From Prochlorococcus sp. AG-363-B04 (GTDB taxonomy: Bacteria; Cyanobacteriota; Cyanobacteriia; PCC-6307; Cyanobiaceae): a DNA stretch of 64,000 nucleotides. Where the stretch lies: the NCBI GenBank assembly GCA_003278465.1, contig QCFC01000004.1, forward strand, positions 34,303-98,302, in the 5' to 3' direction. Positions within the stretch are counted from its first letter, which is position 1, and each line of letters begins with the position of its first letter. The notes under the pieces were generated by a model. The model did no database searches. It worked only from the letters and a program-made list of their open reading frames with translations, and was not told the DNA's origin. Made by a program: the position numbers and the translations under genes. Of this stretch, positions 29,298 through 38,005 are shown one piece after another.

Positions 29298-29528
29298 TTA
29301 ATCCTTGCAGAGTGTCTCCATAGTTTCTATCACTTCTTGTTGAAATTCCTCAAGGTCTTCAGAATCACTAAAATCTATACCTTCTCCAGCTGCATTTTGC
29401 GTCAGCTCTTGAAAATGAAAGGCTCCTTCCCCATTGGCAAGGAACTCTATTGCTGAGGTTTCGCCGCTTTCGCGGAAAGCATCACACAGGGCGAGAAATG
29501 CGGCGTCTTCTGTGAACTCCCAATCCAT
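29298..29528 (-). CDS. Small acidic protein of unknown function
   Basis: 76 residues, strongly acidic (about 20 Asp/Glu), with an N-terminal part FTEDAAFLALCDAFRESGETS and a Glu-rich C-terminal helix ending ETMETLCKD. Not recognised. It has no signal or membrane segment. An AGGAGG-like site (GCCTCCTC on the plus strand, 29531-29538) lies just upstream of the start, supporting the ATG at 29528. Confidence 0.6.
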   Translation of the reverse strand: MDWEFTEDAAFLALCDAFRESGETSAIEFLANGEGAFHFQELTQNAAGEGIDFSDSEDLEEFQQEVIETMETLCKD

Positions 29529-29651
29529 TGAGGAGGCATGACTAAATGACCTATAACGCCTTGCCCCCTGTATTCGTCAACCATTTAATTCCAAATTGTG
29601 TCAGTAGTTTTTTAGTCCCCTCATTAGAAATTGATTCCTAACCGGTCTAGA

Positions 29652-29735
29652 TCAGCTGCAAGGTAAAGGTTCTGGCTGATTTGACTCAGGCAAGGTTCCT
29701 TCAAGATATCGAAGTGGATTTGTAACTTCTATCAA
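29652..29735 (-). CDS. Possible 27-residue small protein
   Basis: A TTG-started frame lies in an otherwise empty 450-base spacer, with GAGG eight bases upstream. It encodes MIEVTNPLRYLEGTLPES and then nine more residues rich in Pro (NQPEPLPCS). The composition looks protein-like and the same frame stays open about 18 codons further upstream. I cannot name it. Support rests on the ribosome site and composition only. The remainder of 29529-29982 shows no other gene. Confidence 0.3.
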   Translation of the reverse strand: MIEVTNPLRYLEGTLPESNQPEPLPCS

Positions 29736-29982
29736 TAAAAGGACCTCGGTTTGGTGATAAAACAGGCTAATTGCAAAAATTCTAGTCTTTTATCCCAAAA
29801 GGGAGATGAAAACTACATTTTGACTTGCTTACACTCGAATTATTGATTTTTCAGAACAGGATCAAGATAAAAGAATTATTCAACCTACTGGGTTTGAATA
29901 CTCTTATTGAAACGTCGCTGAATTGGCCTTCTATGGGGTCTAAATGGCTTAAATAGGTAATTGGTCCATATCCATCGAATCA

Positions 29983-30192
29983 GTGGAGGAAGCCCATAGA
30001 GCATTTCAGTCACTGAGATCAGGAGCCATTGAATCTGAGAAATACCCTTCTCTCATCATGAAGAAAGAAAACTTTGTATTATTAAATTTATTTTGTACTA
30101 TTACATCCCAAATTGTGTTGAGACAGGCAGGTGAATCTGCTTATCAATTTAGCGATAATATGTTAATGTCGAAAAAAGAAAACCAGTGCTAA
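29983..30192 (+). CDS. Doubtful small frame before the Ap4A phosphorylase gene
   Basis: 69 residues from GTG at 29983, ending 4 bases before the Ap4A phosphorylase start. The first 20 residues (EEAHRAFQSLRSGAIES) look protein-like, the rest less so. No family is recognised and the ribosome site is weak. It may be an upstream open frame or a remnant. Confidence 0.25.
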   Translation: MEEAHRAFQSLRSGAIESEKYPSLIMKKENFVLLNLFCTITSQIVLRQAGESAYQFSDNMLMSKKENQC

Positions 30193-30196
30193 CACG

Positions 30197-31042
30197 TTGC
30201 TCATTAATGATTATCAAATATATGCATTAAAGCAAAGTGCTAAAGCTATAAAGGAAGGTGCCTTAATACCGCTTAAAACTAAACTAAGCAAATTATCAAC
30301 AAATGAAGGAACACATTTTCAAATAAGGCAACTGACATCGTTATTTTTTTCTGAGAATAAAGTATATGGACCTAAGGCTAATCCTTTCTTTCCATGGGAT
30401 AGAAGGCTAGAAATATCAAACATTAATCATGATCATGTTCTTATCCTAAATAAATATCCTGTTCAACTTGGACATATGTTACTCATTACAAATAATTGGG
30501 CCCCCCAAAATGGATGGCTGAGTTCTAATGACTGGAAAGCTCTAGAAAATGTTGATAAAATTACTAGTGGCTTATGGTTTTTTAATAGTGGTCCAGAGGC
30601 TGGAGCTAGTCAACCTCATAGACATCTTCAACTTCTTCCAAGAATATCAAATTCAATGATCTGTCCTAGAGAAGGTTATTTTTTGTCTTTAATAAAGGGC
30701 TTAGGTGAAAATAATTATCATAAAGATTTTGGTTTTATAATAAAAAAAAGAAGTACTAGCTCAAATATTCCAAAATATAGATTATTATATAATGATTATT
30801 TAACATTAGCTGCAGGAGTAAACCTAGGAGAACCTGAAACGACAAAAATGCCTTTAGATCCCTATAATTTATTAATATGCAAGAAATGGATAGTTTTAAT
30901 CAAAAGAAGAAATGATTTTTATCGGGGTTTTAATGTTAATGCTCTTGGTTATGCAGGATATTTATTGGCTACACAAGAATCAGATATGGATTGGCTAAAG
31001 GATAATGGGCCAGAAGAATTACTAAAAAGACTGTCTAAATAA
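30197..31042 (+). CDS. apa: Ap4A phosphorylase / ATP adenylyltransferase
   Basis: 281 residues, TTG start. It splits diadenosine tetraphosphate with phosphate to ATP and ADP. It has the HIT-superfamily catalytic motif in FNSGPEAGASQPHRHLQLLPR (given here as GASQPHRHLQLLPR), and upstream NPFFPWDRRLEI and LNKYPVQLGHMLLIT. The C-terminal part with YNLLICKKWIVLIKRR is typical of Apa1/Apa2. No signal or membrane segment is seen. It is convergent with the 63-residue gene, 4 bases between stops. Confidence 0.85.
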   Translation: MLINDYQIYALKQSAKAIKEGALIPLKTKLSKLSTNEGTHFQIRQLTSLFFSENKVYGPKANPFFPWDRRLEISNINHDHVLILNKYPVQLGHMLLITNNWAPQNGWLSSNDWKALENVDKITSGLWFFNSGPEAGASQPHRHLQLLPRISNSMICPREGYFLSLIKGLGENNYHKDFGFIIKKRSTSSNIPKYRLLYNDYLTLAAGVNLGEPETTKMPLDPYNLLICKKWIVLIKRRNDFYRGFNVNALGYAGYLLATQESDMDWLKDNGPEELLKRLSK

Positions 31043-31046
31043 ATTA

Positions 31047-31238
31047 CTAGTCTTGATTTTCAATTTTTGAATCACGTTCTATTTGATTTTCTAAAGTTGA
31101 AATAGATGCATTTATTGATGATAATTTCCTTTCGTATGAGTCTCTAATAAATTTAAGCATCTCTAGTCTTCTTTTTTGGAAAATATTTCTTCTATTGTCG
31201 ATACTATTTCGAGGATTACAATATTCAGAGGAAATCAT
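31047..31238 (-). CDS. Small coiled-coil protein, 63 residues
   Basis: Highly charged, with CNPRNSIDNRRNIFQKRRLEML followed by a helical LSSINASISTLENQIERD likely to form a short coiled coil (shown in parts). I believe similar small proteins occur next to other genes in picocyanobacteria but cannot name a family. The spacer 31239-31560 that follows on the right holds the palindrome upstream of the RHH/J-domain gene and no other gene. Confidence 0.55.
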   Translation of the reverse strand: MISSEYCNPRNSIDNRRNIFQKRRLEMLKFIRDSYERKLSSINASISTLENQIERDSKIENQD

Positions 31239-31527
31239 GAATAAGAATTTTCATTATATATCAATTGATTATAGCCTCTAAAATACATTTGTGAATAACT
31301 ATCGATTTAGAAATTACCGAACATATGATATTGTTATAAGACTACTGAGGTTTGTAAATTATTAGCAGTCATTTTTATGCAATACTATCAACTCCTATTG
31401 TTATTAGTAAATATTGGTTTAATTTGAAATAAAACAAGATATGTTATGCATTAAAAATACATTATACGAAGTAAAATTATATTAATGTTCTGGTTTTTAA
31501 ATAACAAACTTATCAATATCATTGTAT

Positions 31528-31544
31528 TTCCTATAATATAGGAA
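31528..31544. promoter_or_regulatory. Perfect palindrome overlapping a -10 box, candidate operator
   Basis: TTCCTATA-A-TATAGGAA is a perfect 17-base inverted repeat with one central base, 17 bases upstream of the RHH/J-domain start. It contains TATAAT (31532-31537), a good -10 hexamer. Ribbon-helix-helix proteins commonly bind such palindromes, and the next gene encodes one, so autorepression is a reasonable inference. The palindrome by itself is seen directly. Confidence 0.55.
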
Positions 31545-31560
31545 TAATGGAATAAAATCA

Positions 31561-32616
31561 TTGAAATTGCCGGAAGGCAGAAACTCTCGACGTATTTCCG
31601 TCGATTTGCCGGAACATCTAATAGAAAGATTTGATGAGCTCAAGCGGGAATGGGGTTTGAGGGGAAGAGGTGCCGTTCTAAAAAGGCTTCTTGAGGTAAT
31701 TCTTCCTGAAGATGAAACTAGTGAAAATGATTTTACAACTAACGAAGATTCAGTAGATAATAAGGCTATAAATGAAACTAATTATTCTATAGATCCTAGT
31801 TCTAAATACGATGAAGATGCAGCTTTAGTATTAATAAGTGATGGTTCATTAGCAACAATTAATGATCAACGCACTAGCAATCAAAAGAATGAACCACATA
31901 TTATAAAAACAGGAGTGGGTCAATCTTCACCAGGGGGAATTGATCTTCCTGGATTTGTCCGAAATAAAAGTGATAAGCTAAGAAAAAGTCTTAAAACAGC
32001 AACTTATTTAAAAAATACAGATGAAATTGAAGATTTTATTCCTACTGTTAAGGAAAAAGATATTACTTTAAGTCTGAACTCTGCTTCTAAGCATTGGCAT
32101 TCACTTTATGGACAGCATCCTGGTGAAACAGTAATAGAAGCTGCGATGATATGGATTGCTACAGATATATGGCCCCAACTAGAAGATACTGAGGAATTTC
32201 CTTTTACATGGACTGCTGCTAATAGAAAAATGAAAAGACACTATCCACATTGGCAAGTAGGTTCAGCTTCATTAGAAAAAATTCTTGTTATAGCGGGAGT
32301 CTTAGAAGATCCTTTTGCTACTTCTTCACTCCCAGAAAGGATGCCAACTCTTATCCGTAGATTTGTAAATAGATTTAAACGTAGTAGAAACGTAACTTCA
32401 TTTCAAACTATCGAATCGACAATGACAGTCTCCGGTGCATTGAAACTATTGGAGCTTCCTACACAGCCCGGAGCTCAATTAACACTATCTAAAATTAGAG
32501 GTGCTTATAAAAATAAAGCGATGCAATGTCATCCAGATTCAGGAGGTACTACAGAATCTATGCGAAGACTTAATGAGGCATATCAAATGCTAAAGGAATT
32601 ATATCGACAAAAGTAA
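31561..32616 (+). CDS. Ribbon-helix-helix / J-domain fusion protein
   Basis: 351 residues, TTG start. The N-terminal 45 residues (RRISVDLPEHLIERFDELK, then RGRGAVLKRLLEVIL) form an RHH DNA-binding motif: one beta strand and two helices. A low-complexity acidic middle (about 55-150) and a second folded region (about 165-260, with HPGETVIEAAMIWIAT) follow. The C-terminus is a J-domain with the HPD tripeptide (CHPDSGG, His about 324) and a final helix MRRLNEAYQMLKELY, which would contact DnaK. The combination of DNA binding and chaperone recruitment is unusual; no function is known to me. Confidence 0.75.
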   Translation: MKLPEGRNSRRISVDLPEHLIERFDELKREWGLRGRGAVLKRLLEVILPEDETSENDFTTNEDSVDNKAINETNYSIDPSSKYDEDAALVLISDGSLATINDQRTSNQKNEPHIIKTGVGQSSPGGIDLPGFVRNKSDKLRKSLKTATYLKNTDEIEDFIPTVKEKDITLSLNSASKHWHSLYGQHPGETVIEAAMIWIATDIWPQLEDTEEFPFTWTAANRKMKRHYPHWQVGSASLEKILVIAGVLEDPFATSSLPERMPTLIRRFVNRFKRSRNVTSFQTIESTMTVSGALKLLELPTQPGAQLTLSKIRGAYKNKAMQCHPDSGGTTESMRRLNEAYQMLKELYRQK

Positions 32617-33440
32617 TTTCATAAATCTATTTGTGGTCTATTAATGAGTCTAGAAATTAGTCTAAGTTGCGAAAGTAAATTCTATATGTCTGATCCAACT
32701 TCATTGATATTTACAAGTGATGCTCTATCACTCTTCCATGAACTAGCACGACCAGTCTAATTCTTGATAATCTTATTTTAGTCCCATATAGAGTCTAGAA
32801 ATCTGTCTTATAAGCGACTAGTAATACGTCATTTGTGCAAATTACTCGAAAATACAGAAATCCGTCAAAATATGTTGTTTTAATCGATTTGGATCAATCT
32901 AAATTCATGATGACAAATAAAAATCAAGAGATTTTATATTGTCCAATTCCTGTCCATCCTCATAAAATAGGCCGTAGAAGTCTTTATTTGTGCGATTATC
33001 TGTCTATGCGTATCTGCTTGTATAACAGGTACGCAGTATTTGATGATCATTAGAAACAATTTAGTTCAGAAGTCTCGCAATAGACTCGTAATGTGTCTTG
33101 TTATTGGTCTTATATTTGAAAGACTAGATGAGTAATGGGCATTTAAATTAATTAATTTTGGGCCTATCTCTGCATAGTCTCAAGTTACAGACTTGTTAGG
33201 TAGAAAGTTAACCTTGGTTGTAATCATTGCCATGAATTGGCTTTTGATAGCATTGATCCAACTGGTCTCATACTAGACACTTTACTAGAATTAAAATTAG
33301 TCTCATGCGAGATTATTTAGAGGACCTAGGATTTGGTTTAATTGTTAGTGAGGAAAAATATTCAGCCAATTTTTGTTTTAATGATAAAAGTTGAAATTGT
33401 TCGATTTAACAAGATAATCCATATATGACATCCGAATATC
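32617..33440. other. 824-base spacer rich in AGTCT/AGACT, no clear gene
   Basis: About a dozen AGTCT or AGACT pentamers occur where fewer than two would be expected at this base composition. Several form short hairpins: 33071-33086, 33176-33193, and 33265-33278. No reading frame here is convincing; a 72-codon frame at 32835-33053 has poor composition and no ribosome site. The promoter for the methyltransferase gene at 33441 must lie near the right end. Confidence 0.55.
32646..32817. repeat. Imperfect direct repeat, two 27-base copies
   Basis: Copies at 32646-32672 and 32791-32817 share GAGTCTAGAAAT at the left, GTCT in the middle and GCGA at the right, about 21 of 27 bases identical. They are 145 bases apart. 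A looser related copy (GACT-GTAAT-GTC) occurs near 33083 and 32815. Confidence 0.5.
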
Positions 33441-34826
33441 GTGTCAAAAAAAACGAAAAATACGGTCTGTCCAGTGATAGGTGAGTTGTTATTGGCGAAA
33501 TGTATTGATGTAAATATTGATGGTTATGGAGTATCTAAATTAAATGGACACATTTTCTGTACGCCTAATTTAATACCTGGTGAACTAGCTAATGTTAAAG
33601 TCAGCCATAAGAAGGGTTCGCAATGGATTTGTGAACTAGTTGAAATAGTAAACGAATCAAAGAATAGACGAATCCCACCATGCATGATTGCACATAAATG
33701 TGGGGGTTGCTCTATTCAACATATTTCAGACGAGCACCAGATTAATATAAAGTATGATTCTTTAGTGCAAGTTTTAAGAAGATTAGGTAATTTTAAAATT
33801 GACCCAGAACCAATCATTTCAAGTGAACACCCTTTTGGTTATAGAAATAAAACATTTATACCAATTAAAAGTTATACACATAATACTTTAATCATGGGCT
33901 ATTATCAACGAGGGACACATTTAATATGTGATTTGGATTGTTGCCCTGTTTTAGATATAGGCATAAATAGTCTTTTACCTAGATTGAAGGAAGATTTACA
34001 ATTAAATGGTATTATTGCAGATCCCCATTCCAACAAGAAAGGACTAATTAGGCATCTGGGGATGCGTATAGGTATTAGAACAGGTGAAGTATTAATTACA
34101 ATTGTGAGTACTTCCTTAATTAATGAACTATATAATCTTGCAAGAAAATGGCTCCGCGAATTTGATCATTGCGTTGGAGTAACTTTGAACATTCAACCCA
34201 TATCAAAGAATACTATATTAGGAAATAAGACGATCTTGTTATCTGGCAGAGATTATTTAATAGAAAAATTTTATGGGTTAACCTTTCAATTGAAAACCAC
34301 AACTTTTTTTCAAGTTAATCCTTATCTAGCAGAAAAGGCTGTAAATATTATCTATGAGTGGTTTAAAGACAAGAAGGAAGACTTACGTATTATTGATGCC
34401 TATTGTGGAGTAGGTACAATTTCTCTACCGTTATCATCATTAGGATTTAAAGTTATAGGATTAGAACTTAGTCACGAATCCATAAAGCAAGCTAAAATAA
34501 ATTCAAATATTAATAATATAACTAATACGTTATTTGTAGAAGGTGATGTTGCTGAAAACCTTTCTAGATTCTTAAATTCCAATGATGCCCTTATCCTTGA
34601 TCCTCCTCGAAAAGGATTAAATCCAACTATTATTGACACAATCATCAGAATTAAACCAAGAAAAATTGCTTACTTAAGTTGCTCACAATCAACGCTTACT
34701 AGAGATTTATCTATCTTATGCTCTGCAGGTACACATTATTCAATAGATAGAATTGTACCAATTGACTTCTTCCCACAGACTACTCATTTAGAGGTACTAG
34801 CGCTAGTTTCACTGCAATCAATTTAA
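33441..34826 (+). CDS. rlmD: RumA/TrmA-family RNA (uracil-5-)-methyltransferase
   Basis: 461 residues, GTG start. It has an N-terminal TRAM domain (VNIDGYGVSKLNGHIFCTPNLIPGE in part), then Fe-S cluster cysteines (CMIAHKCGGC plus a later Cys). The SAM fold follows with AYCGVGTISLPLSS and LDPPRKGLN, and the catalytic Cys is in YLSCSQSTLTRDL. It methylates U747 or U1939-type positions in 23S rRNA, or U54 in tRNA; the Fe-S form fits RlmC/RlmD. It is convergent with pheT (4-base overlap of the stops). Confidence 0.88.
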   Translation: MSKKTKNTVCPVIGELLLAKCIDVNIDGYGVSKLNGHIFCTPNLIPGELANVKVSHKKGSQWICELVEIVNESKNRRIPPCMIAHKCGGCSIQHISDEHQINIKYDSLVQVLRRLGNFKIDPEPIISSEHPFGYRNKTFIPIKSYTHNTLIMGYYQRGTHLICDLDCCPVLDIGINSLLPRLKEDLQLNGIIADPHSNKKGLIRHLGMRIGIRTGEVLITIVSTSLINELYNLARKWLREFDHCVGVTLNIQPISKNTILGNKTILLSGRDYLIEKFYGLTFQLKTTTFFQVNPYLAEKAVNIIYEWFKDKKEDLRIIDAYCGVGTISLPLSSLGFKVIGLELSHESIKQAKINSNINNITNTLFVEGDVAENLSRFLNSNDALILDPPRKGLNPTIIDTIIRIKPRKIAYLSCSQSTLTRDLSILCSAGTHYSIDRIVPIDFFPQTTHLEVLALVSLQSI

Positions 34827-37324
34827 CTTCTTAGTTCAAGCTCAAATGATTTATTTAGATATTGTCTTACATTTTCATGAATTGGAGCAAGTATTTCTTC
34901 AGTAAGAGTCTCCTTTTCACTTCGGTATCTAATTCTAAATGTTTTACTATATTTATTTTTACCTATACCTTCTCCTTTAAATTGATCAATGAGCTCGACA
35001 TTCTCTATTAGTTTCTTACCAGCTTTCTTTATAGCCTGAATCAATTGACTTGCAGTACATTTATCTGAAACAACTACAGTGATGTCTCTTTCCATATAGG
35101 GAACTGTTGGGTAGGGTTTAAATATTGGACTCCACTTTGCCCTTCTGGTAGAGGCATTAATAATTGACTCCATCTGTATTTCAAAAATATAGCAATCATC
35201 AGGGATACCAATCTCAGAGCATACACTCGGATGAAGTTGCCCAAACCTACCAACAGGTGAGTTCTCTATAAAAAGTTTTGATGCTCTTCCAGGGTGCAAT
35301 GTTTGATCGTTAATTAATGGTTCATCTTTTACTTCAATTCTAAGGTATTGCATCACTTGTTCTAATTTACCTCGCGCTTCATAGTATGACAGGGCTCCTG
35401 AATTAGACTTATTTGTCCATCTTTCTAGTTGATTTTGACCACATAGTAGGCCACATAGAACTTTGCTTTGAACAAACTTATTGTTATTTTTTTTGTATAT
35501 ATAACCAATTTCATAAATCCAGCAATACTTTGCCGATGACGTTAGATTACGAAGACATATCTGCGTGTGTTCACTCCATAGATTTGTTCGCAAATTACTT
35601 GTATCAGCTAGTAATGGATTTTTTATTGAGATTCTATCCAGATCATTTAAATCAGGCCTTACTAACGAAGTCGTCAATACTTCCTGCATTCCGGTTGCAC
35701 ATAATTTCCACCTTATATTTCGTTCTACTTGTTGTTTAGCTGTGAGTCTACCTGGTTCAATGGCATGAGGTATTTTAGCTTCAAAATTATCATATCCTAC
35801 TAATCTAGCTATTTCCTCTATTAAATCTATCTCTCTTAAAAGGTCTTTAGCCCTAAGAGAAGGTATTTGTACATCCCATCCATCCTCATTATTACTAACA
35901 TTGCATCCTAACGATATAAGGATTCTCAGTATAATCTCATCTACGAGAAAGTTTTGTTCGTCAAGATAGTGATCTGTATTTAACTTTACTAACATTGTAT
36001 TGATTTTTCCTTTGTCATTTATATTAGACAATGGACCTAATGTTGAATTGATTTTATCCCTTCTTAATTTAATTATTTTTGACTCTCTCTCTTTCGGCAG
36101 AAAATTCCATTTTCCAATTACATTGCAATTAGTATGTTCAAGTAATAGTTCTATTGCTCTATTACTTGATGATAATGTTGTATCTACAGGTACTCCCTTT
36201 TCAAATCTACTACTAGATTCTGTCCTGATTCCAATAGATCTTGAACTTTTGCGTATTGACGACTGGTTGAATACAGCTGCTTCAAGCCAGATTGAAGTTG
36301 TATTTGATGTTATTGCAGTGTTTAAGCTTCCTATAACTCCTGCTATTGCGATAGGGATATCGTTACATGTAACTAGTAGATTTTGAGTTGTTAATTTAAT
36401 TTTGGATCCATCTAAAGCACTAAACATTTCATTTTCTTTGCCATATCTCAAACCAAAGTCAGTCGCTTCAACAGGCTTTCCAACAATATTATCCAACAGA
36501 GCAGCGTCAAAGGCATGCAAAGGTTGTCCATGTTCAAGCATTACATAGTTACAAATATCTACAACACAATTTACATTTTTTATGCCTGCTTTTTTGATGC
36601 AATTCTCAATCCATTCAGATGAACCATTAAGTACGTTAATGTCATTAATCTTTGATAAACTATATATACCACTATTTCCTAGATTTTTTATCGTATCAAT
36701 ACTGGGTAAGTATTCCTCAAATGAGTCCGTATCAGATACCGGATAAGGATTTAGATTTTGTCCGGTTAATGCGGCAACCTCTCGTGCAATGCCTAGCATC
36801 GAAAGTCCATCTGGTCTGTTAGCTGTAATAGCTAATTCAATAATTACATCATCTAAATCGAGTAGTTTTGACACTTCATTGCCTTTAGCTAGAACTTTAT
36901 TTGTTAGCTCATCAAGGATTGCTATACCTTGATCTGAAGAAGGAATTCCTAATTCATTAAGGGAGCAGATCATGCCCTGACTTTTAATACCTCTTAATTT
37001 TGTTTCTTTTATTATTAAGTCCACAGCTTTCAATTCACTTCCTATCGTAGCTACAGCTACGTGTACGCCCTCTCTAATATTCTTAGCACCACATACGATC
37101 TGTAATTGGCTTGATCCCACGTTTACCTGGCATACACTTAATTTGTCAGAATTTGGATGTGGCAGACATTCGGTTACATATCCAACAACAACGCCATTAC
37201 ATTGTTGAGATAAATCCTCAATAGATTCGACCTCAAAGCCTGCCATAGAAAGCTTTTCGGCAAGGATATCAACAGGTTCCATTACCTTTACAAGTTTCTG
37301 TAGCCAGGAGAGTGAAACCCGCAT
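34823..37324 (-). CDS. pheT: Phenylalanyl-tRNA synthetase beta subunit
   Basis: 833 residues, close to the family length of about 800. It has an N-terminal tRNA-binding OB fold (VVVGYVTECLPHPNSDKLSVCQV in part), B3/B4 editing domain (EHGQPLHAFDAALL, near residue 270), B5, the catalytic-like core (RTNLWSEHTQICLRNL) and the C-terminal ferredoxin-like anticodon domain (PYMERDITVVV). It acts with PheS (not in the window) as an alpha2-beta2 enzyme. rpmG starts divergently 118 bases away. Confidence 0.95.
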   Translation of the reverse strand: MRVSLSWLQKLVKVMEPVDILAEKLSMAGFEVESIEDLSQQCNGVVVGYVTECLPHPNSDKLSVCQVNVGSSQLQIVCGAKNIREGVHVAVATIGSELKAVDLIIKETKLRGIKSQGMICSLNELGIPSSDQGIAILDELTNKVLAKGNEVSKLLDLDDVIIELAITANRPDGLSMLGIAREVAALTGQNLNPYPVSDTDSFEEYLPSIDTIKNLGNSGIYSLSKINDINVLNGSSEWIENCIKKAGIKNVNCVVDICNYVMLEHGQPLHAFDAALLDNIVGKPVEATDFGLRYGKENEMFSALDGSKIKLTTQNLLVTCNDIPIAIAGVIGSLNTAITSNTTSIWLEAAVFNQSSIRKSSRSIGIRTESSSRFEKGVPVDTTLSSSNRAIELLLEHTNCNVIGKWNFLPKERESKIIKLRRDKINSTLGPLSNINDKGKINTMLVKLNTDHYLDEQNFLVDEIILRILISLGCNVSNNEDGWDVQIPSLRAKDLLREIDLIEEIARLVGYDNFEAKIPHAIEPGRLTAKQQVERNIRWKLCATGMQEVLTTSLVRPDLNDLDRISIKNPLLADTSNLRTNLWSEHTQICLRNLTSSAKYCWIYEIGYIYKKNNNKFVQSKVLCGLLCGQNQLERWTNKSNSGALSYYEARGKLEQVMQYLRIEVKDEPLINDQTLHPGRASKLFIENSPVGRFGQLHPSVCSEIGIPDDCYIFEIQMESIINASTRRAKWSPIFKPYPTVPYMERDITVVVSDKCTASQLIQAIKKAGKKLIENVELIDQFKGEGIGKNKYSKTFRIRYRSEKETLTEEILAPIHENVRQYLNKSFELELRS

Positions 37325-37442
37325 TTGTGAGCTGTGATATCTGTAGATCCTACGAACTGATAGGAATGTTTCTAAAAGGAGGGTTAGGCCTGTAAGATAA
37401 AAGGCTGTTTATATGCTTCGCATTAGCGGCGCAACGTCCTTT

Positions 37443-37637
37443 ATGGCCAAAAACAAGGGCGTCCGGATCGTAATCACTCTTGAGTGCAGCGAATGCCGGT
37501 CCAATCCCGCCAAACGCTCTCCGGGCGTTTCAAGATACACCTCAGAGAAGAACCGACGGAACACCACCTAAAGGCTGGAAATTAAGAAATTTTGCCCTCA
37601 TTGCAATAAATCAACTCCTCATAAGGAGATCAAGTGA
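37443..37637 (+). pseudogene. rpmG: Ribosomal protein L33 with an in-frame TAA stop
   Basis: The frame encodes the complete L33 sequence of about 64 codons: [18 protein letters not shown] at the start, with the CxxC zinc pair, and RLEIKKFCPHCNKSTPHKEIK at the end (given as FCPHCNKSTPHKEIK) with the second CxxC. Codon 43 (37569-37571) is TAA, where relatives have Glu or a similar residue; a single GAA-to-TAA change would explain it. Translation would stop after 42 residues and lose half of the zinc site. It may be a sequencing error, a real mutation (L33 is dispensable in E. coli) or readthrough. rpsR follows 41 bases later. Confidence 0.8.
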
Positions 37638-37678
37638 CACTATCCAATTTTACTCATTTAATTTACTTTTTCTAAACC

Positions 37679-37900
37679 ATGTCAAGTTCATTCTTTAAAA
37701 AGCGTTTGTCTCCAATAAAGCCAGGAGATCCAATCGATTATAAAGATGTTGATTTACTAAAGAAATTTATAACAGATAGAGGAAAAATCCTTCCACGAAG
37801 ACTTACAGGATTAACAGCCAAACAGCAAAGGGACTTAACTACAGCAGTTAAAAGAGCCAGGATAATTGCACTTTTACCATTTGTTAACCCAGAAGGCTAA
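37679..37900 (+). CDS. rpsR: Ribosomal protein S18
   Basis: 73 residues. Family features [33 protein letters not shown] in part ([18 protein letters not shown]) and IIALLPFVN. It is a small-subunit protein that binds S6 and 16S rRNA. It is commonly found next to rpmG in cyanobacteria, as here. The RNB exonuclease gene starts 105 bases later. Confidence 0.97.
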   Translation: MSSSFFKKRLSPIKPGDPIDYKDVDLLKKFITDRGKILPRRLTGLTAKQQRDLTTAVKRARIIALLPFVNPEG

Positions 37901-38005
37901 ACATCCACGAAGGATTAAATACTCAAATACTAACAATAACACAATTAAGTCACGAGAAAATATAATATTTATATCTAGTAATTAATCATTACCAGTAACA
38001 ATTGG

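Noticed and set aside
32835..33053. 72-codon frame in the large spacer
   Set aside because: No ribosome site, no recognisable domain and odd composition; probably chance in AT-rich DNA.
37480..37698. 72-codon frame overlapping rpmG
   Set aside because: It runs in a different frame across the real L33 sequence and has unlikely composition; the L33 frame with one stop explains the region better.
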